A DNA stretch of 11,379 nt, taken from positions 266,970 through 278,348 of the forward strand of contig NAOQ01000004.1 in assembly GCA_002751075.1 (NCBI GenBank), written 5' to 3'. This document shows, in pieces, positions 7,963-11,379 of this stretch; the first letter of the stretch is position 1; every line of letters begins with the position of its first letter. The notes beneath the pieces are model-generated. The model was not told the origin of the DNA, ran no database searches, and was given only the letters and a program-made list of their open reading frames with translations. Origin of the DNA: Ichthyophonus hoferi (taxonomy: Eukaryota; Opisthokonta; Ichthyosporea; Ichthyophonida; Ichthyophonidae). The position numbers and the translations under genes were made by a program.

Positions 7963-10900
7963 GTAAGTTATTTACCTGTTTTTTACTTTTAAATTATATT
8001 GTTTGAGTTTTGAATATATATTTTTCTCCTTTGAAATACTATAAACATATTATATATTTATTTTTGTCAGAGATAATGAATCATTTATTCTATGGAAGAG
8101 TGTAATTTATATAAGAATTTTTATTGGTGAGGGTTTTTAGAGGTGTTTATGCATGGGGTTTCTTCTCACCTGTACATAAAGAGGTATATTTAATTATACT
8201 CTCCTATCATATAGTATCATCTCATTGTGTTGTATTGTATTAGGTTATATGTATTTTACATTATATTGATATCATACCATATTGTATTATATTATATGTA
8301 TTATATTGTATTATATCATAGCATAGCATATTTTATCGTATTGTATTATGTTGTACCCTCTAATCATATTGCTACATTGTCTCGTGTCATATTATATTTT
8401 ATTATACCCTATCCTATGATATACTGTGATCTATTTTTGAATTTTTAATATGCTTCTTATATAACACATACACCGCACATACCTTTTATATTGACAACTT
8501 CCCCTATCTCCGTCTTTATGCTCTTTCTCTCTCTTTCTCTTTTCCTGTCTTTTTCTTTTTTTTCATCTTATTTTTGCATACACAGACACCGATCGACAGT
8601 GATATTTTGCCCAGTCACCGTTACAGGAAAATGACACCCAAGTTTGTATCATGGAATGATGGTCAGCAGGCATTTGGTTTCCAGTTTTACTCCAGTGAGG
8701 TGCGTACCTGAGCCCTACCAATGCTATTTGTAGCTGTTGTTATGGTATAATTAAGGTTACCATGGTAACCAAGGGAGTAGTCCTATATGTATGTAACAGG
8801 AGAAACCAACCTTTGGAACTTTCTACTAATGATGTTATCATGGCTTCACAGGATTGCGATTCTTTACTCCTTGGATTTGATGCCGCACTAGCCAATGGTA
8901 TGTGCGATCCCTATCATAATATATATATTGTGCTAAATGGGAGGCTTGTATTTCCAATCAGATTGACCGTTTTTTTTAGGCTCCAAGGATTAGCTGTGGA
9001 GATTTATGGGTTATGTTGGGTTTATTTTGTTTTATATTGCTTGAGCTACTCAATAAGAAATTGGGAAATAAGGCCACAGATGAGCCAATAAATGATTATT
9101 TGGTCATTCTGATGAGCTGCAACTATTGGAGGAAAGTAGATGGATATAATCGTTTTATTAATAGAAAATAATTGCCGATATGTAGCTTTGAGCAAATAAG
9201 TACCGATTGAATGTGACATCAGAGAGCTTGGTCTATGTAGGGCCTTTCTATGCAGTGGTAGGATATGGACATAGATCCTTTAAGCGCCATGTAGCGATAG
9301 GAGTACCTCTATTGCCGTCTCTTTACATATGTATGGCTAGAGTTATATAAACATCTTATACCCTCCAGAGGGTGCCACTCGCCCCGAGCCCGCCCGCTCG
9401 GATCCGGCCCTACCACCTCGCCGTTTTCAAGGTAATTCTCTAACCCTCTCCCTTTCTCCTTCCTTTCTCTCCCCACACCCTCTCCATGTATAAAAACTCG
9501 CTATCCTAGACCATAGTTATTACCTTTTTTTTATTCCTGTCCTCGACATTTGACATAATAATATAGTTTAACAAAATTACAGGGGCAAAGGGAGATATTC
9601 TATTGTACTGTTATAATTGTATTAAAGATTACTATGCATAAAACGCTGCACTGGGCCGTGCAGTCTCTCCTAAGTAACCCTATTAACATCTTTTCTCCCA
9701 ATGATATATATAGCTTGTATATCTCTATCCACCACTTACACAACATTCCAATCTGCCCACCCACTTCATCTGATTTCTCTTTTATGGTTATCTCTTTATT
9801 CCCCATTTATATACTTTCCTATTGGCTCCTTCCATGAACACATACACATACCTCTTCACTGTTTGGTTATTTTAGCTTTGATTGACCACTGAGTAATTGT
9901 TCATTGGCCCCAATTAAACTTTCTCTCTCTCCCCTTCCCCATAACTACCTTATATCTTTCTGGTTACTCACTGGATTAATTATAAATTACGTACTTTCAT
10001 CAGATTGACGTATGCTAATTATTTAGATTTCATCAATTGGATTCAACTGTTCAATTTGATTCAATGAAAATAAAGCTGTTAGGTTTAGTCCATTGCCTTT
10101 TCATGATTGTGTCTAGGTCATGATAGCCAGCCAATCATACAATGCTTTATATTTTCACGTGCTAATATCTAATAATCCCTTAGCCTCTGCTAAACCGGTG
10201 GTCAAGGATACCGCGCCTACGTTGTCTTCAACTAATCCGTTTGCGGCCATGATGAACGAATCACAGGCCACCATCCCTCAGGCTACCATTGAAAAGAACC
10301 CGTTTATTTCTAACACGTAGGCCTGGTTGCCCCTGATCGCTTCTCCTTCCCTTTTGATGATACATCTTATCATTTATTATATATATTCTTCTTTACATTT
10401 TTCTGTTTGATATTGCCTGATCCCTTTCCGTGATTACCATTCCAGACAATATGTTATCTGCTATTATATATCATATATCTCTTCCTAGGTGATATGTGAA
10501 TGTAGAGAATGTAGGCATGCATACCTTTCATACCCACATGTTACCTCCTACAATGCCCCTCCTATCATTGATCATATATGCAATTATGTTTCTGTTAGTA
10601 TATGTCCCCCAACCAAAACCAAAGGTCCTGCTAGATTAGGTCACCCCATCACACATTGCCCCCAGTTTATCTTCCATATGTAAGACTGACATACTCTCTT
10701 TCCTTCTCTATTTTCTCGTCCTATATATATGGGGGTGTGTCAACTCATTTTTTTTTTTCTACATGACATTTCATGTAAGTAATATTTTATTAGTTAAAGT
10801 TCAACAATATCCATTTTAAATTTGGAACTTAGTATTTCATAAACGGAGTGTATGATTTTTGCTGAAAAGGAGGTACTGGTACTATATTATTACCCAATTA

Positions 10901-11247
10901 TAATCCACACTCTTATCTATATACGCACGATACCGGCCAACCAGCTAATCGATACCCCTTCCACATCCAGTGATAGTGCGCCGATTGTGAATATAGCCAA
11001 GGAAGTCGCTCCGATCACCTCCGTATTCAAGGGCCTTCCACCGCGAACCCCAACCCCACCTGCCTCAACCCCACCCCCACCCATTGTTTCCTCTGTGGCT
11101 CCAAAGACTCCTGCGAGTCTAGGGGGAGGCCCTCCTCCTCCTCCTCCCCCTCCCCCTGGAGGCAAATTAGGTGCACCCCTGGGGCCCAAGAAAATGAATC
11201 TGAATCTGCAAGATGAGATTGCAGCTAAGAAACTAAAGAAAGCAAAG
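7809..11247 (+). CDS. Ena/VASP-like actin regulator: EVH1, NPF linker, polyproline, WH2/GAB (partial; 6 exons)
   Basis: Joined exons 7809-7962, 8586-8699, 8852-8897, 9369-9431, 10184-10316 and 10971-11247 give 262 codons in one open frame. Numbering from the first whole codon: EVH1 at about 1-105 (SRKWEAI, TFRLVGR, MTPKFVSWNDGQQAFGF, then FDAALAN as the closing helix); linker with NPF at 143-145 and 164-166; proline-rich region at about 192-233 ending in GGG, nine prolines and GG; then LQDEIAAKKLKKAK, which fits the WH2-like G-actin-binding (GAB) motif of VASP (LAAAIAGAKLRKV). Domain order matches Ena/VASP, which recruit profilin-actin and extend filaments at membranes and adhesions. WASP is less likely because no CRIB precedes the prolines. 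The F-actin-binding and tetramer segments would lie beyond the window. The first exon is missing. The linker is short for the family. Confidence 0.82.
7963..8585 (+). other. EVH1-gene intron with degenerate TA-rich repeat
   Basis: A 623-base intron. From about 8223 to 8440 it is a decayed low-complexity array of units like TATTGTATTA. A long pyrimidine tract (about 8500-8575) then leads to the acceptor. Nothing coding was seen. Confidence 0.75.
8586..8699 (+). CDS. EVH1 exon: second half of the fold
   Basis: A 38-codon phase-0 exon with acceptor tgcatacacag ending at 8585 and donor GTGCGT at 8700. It encodes RYRKMTPKFVSWND and AFGFQFYSSE, corresponding to TPxFHQWRD and VWGLNFGSKE of VASP. 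Confidence 0.9.
8755..8770. promoter_or_regulatory. Perfect 16-base palindrome matching an RFX X-box
   Basis: GGTTACCATGGTAACC is its own reverse complement. Its core GTTACCATGGTAAC has the two GTTRCC half-sites of the palindromic RFX X-box. It lies in the 152-base intron between the second and third recognised EVH1 exons. Use as an enhancer is inferred. Confidence 0.5.
8852..8897 (+). CDS. EVH1 exon: C-terminal helix
   Basis: A 46-base exon with acceptor gcttcacag ending at 8851 and donor AATG|GTATGT at 8898. It encodes DCDSLLLGFDAALAN, the amphipathic helix that closes EVH1 domains. The introns on both sides happen to be open in the same frame for about 110 codons (8762-9091). Homology stops at the splice sites. 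Confidence 0.87.
8898..9368 (+). other. EVH1-gene intron
   Basis: A 471-base intron. It holds an open stretch without a start codon at 9192-9350 (52 codons) whose only phase-compatible exon would run into a stop at the next join. It is treated as non-coding. Confidence 0.65.
9369..9431 (+). CDS. Linker exon, Pro/Arg-rich
   Basis: A 63-base exon that is much more GC-rich than its flanks. The acceptor is taccctccag ending at 9368 and the donor CAAG|GTAATT is at 9432. Phase 1 in and phase 1 out, giving GATRPEPARSDPALPPRRFQ. All three frames are open, so the frame rests on phase with the neighbouring exons. Confidence 0.72.
9432..10183 (+). other. EVH1-gene intron
   Basis: A 752-base intron, pyrimidine-rich in parts, with several short overlapping open frames of low-complexity composition. 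No in-phase exon was found. Confidence 0.68.
10184..10316 (+). CDS. Linker exon with two NPF motifs
   Basis: The acceptor is atcccttag ending at 10183, with a CTAAT branch-like sequence 20 bases before it. The coding composition rises sharply at that point. It encodes TNPFAAMM and KNPFISN; NPF is the ligand of EH domains in endocytic adaptors. The donor AC|GTAGGC at 10317 is weak, and read-through gives an immediate TAG at 10318-10320. Confidence 0.78.
10317..10970 (+). other. EVH1-gene intron containing the candidate cassette exon
   Basis: A 654-base spacer between the NPF and proline-rich exons. Apart from the candidate exon at 10599-10679 it is AT-rich and without a recognised element. 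A longer version of that exon starting at 10489 would hit a stop at once. Confidence 0.65.
10599..10679 (+). CDS. Possible 81-base cassette exon of the EVH1 gene
   Basis: The acceptor is tttctgttag ending at 10598 and the donor AT|GTAAGA at 10680 is close to consensus. It is 81 bases with phase 2 at both ends, exactly the phase needed between 10316 and 10971. It would add 27 residues including CPPTKTKGPARLGHP, and GC is higher than in the surrounding intron. No homologue is recalled; inclusion may be optional. Confidence 0.4.
10971..11247 (+). CDS. Proline-rich and WH2/GAB-like exon
   Basis: The acceptor is acccctt...ccacatccag ending at 10970, with CTAAT at 10945-10949 as a likely branch site. 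The first base completes the Thr codon split at 10316. The exon encodes GLPPRTPTPP, PASTPPPP, then nine prolines at 11126-11152 (profilin/SH3 ligand type) and LQDEIAAKKLKKAK. The donor AAAG|GTGTGT is at 11248. The open frame continues upstream to 10852, but the acceptor at 10970 is the one that keeps frame with the NPF exon. Confidence 0.87.
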
Positions 11248-11379
11248 GTGTGTATGGATATAGGTTATATATGTATTTATATCTACCTGTCTGTTGGCTG
11301 CCCTTGACTGGTATACTCTCACTGTCATTATGGACCGGGCATTGCGCGTGAATGGTATTTATCTATATATATACATACA

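Noticed and set aside
8227-8448. 73-codon ORF rich in Tyr and Ile
   Set aside because: It is the translation of a degenerate TATTGTATTA low-complexity tract in an intron.
10489-10598. Longer exon starting at 10489 with a CxCxxC motif (CECREC), considered as a Sprouty-like Cys cluster
   Set aside because: With the phase left at 10316 it reads into a stop immediately, and the remaining cysteines do not follow the Sprouty pattern.
10852-10970. Upstream extension of the polyproline ORF as coding
   Set aside because: The acceptors there are in the wrong phase. The CTAAT branch site, pyrimidine run and AG at 10970 restore frame with the NPF exon.
10917-11189. Reverse-strand Gly-rich ORF
   Set aside because: It is the antisense image of the proline codons in the polyproline exon.

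Overview
The window looks like nuclear DNA of an animal or a close unicellular relative of animals (Holozoa). It is AT-rich. Coding sequence is cut into short exons of 46 to 311 bases with GT...AG introns, and there is plentiful simple-sequence DNA. A true tyrosine kinase next to an EVH1/polyproline/WH2-like actin regulator argues for Holozoa. An early-branching animal such as a sponge is a guess; nothing here fixes the species.

Two protein genes can be reconstructed, both on the + strand and both cut by the window edges. Gene A (385-4180, seven exons, 5' end missing) encodes the C-terminal half of a protein tyrosine kinase. It runs from the DFG motif through the activation loop, WMPPE, SDVW and the end of the C-lobe. 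A tail of about 180 residues follows, with a YxxM site, a YxN site and a PxxPxR site. All six exon joins keep frame and the gene ends at TAA 4178-4180. Gene B (7809-11247, six exons plus a possible cassette exon, 5' tip and 3' end missing) encodes an Ena/VASP-like protein: EVH1 domain, a linker with two NPF motifs, a proline-rich stretch ending in nine prolines, and a WH2/GAB-like G-actin-binding segment. Its five joins also keep frame.

Region by region: 1-384 is intron of gene A. 385-4180 is the kinase gene. 4181-7808 is about 3.6 kb of AT-rich DNA without a convincing gene; it holds the kinase 3' UTR and probably the promoter and first exon of gene B. 7809-11379 is gene B with its introns, and the window ends inside an intron.

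The two genes fit one theme: tyrosine-kinase signalling and actin-filament growth at the membrane. Their adjacency is not evidence that they work together. No mobile element, virus-derived sequence, RNA gene or CRISPR array was recognised. The observations most worth checking are a perfect palindromic RFX X-box in a small gene B intron, an 81-base phase-matched candidate cassette exon, the loss of one aromatic residue in the EVH1 ligand pocket, and the docking motifs in the kinase tail.
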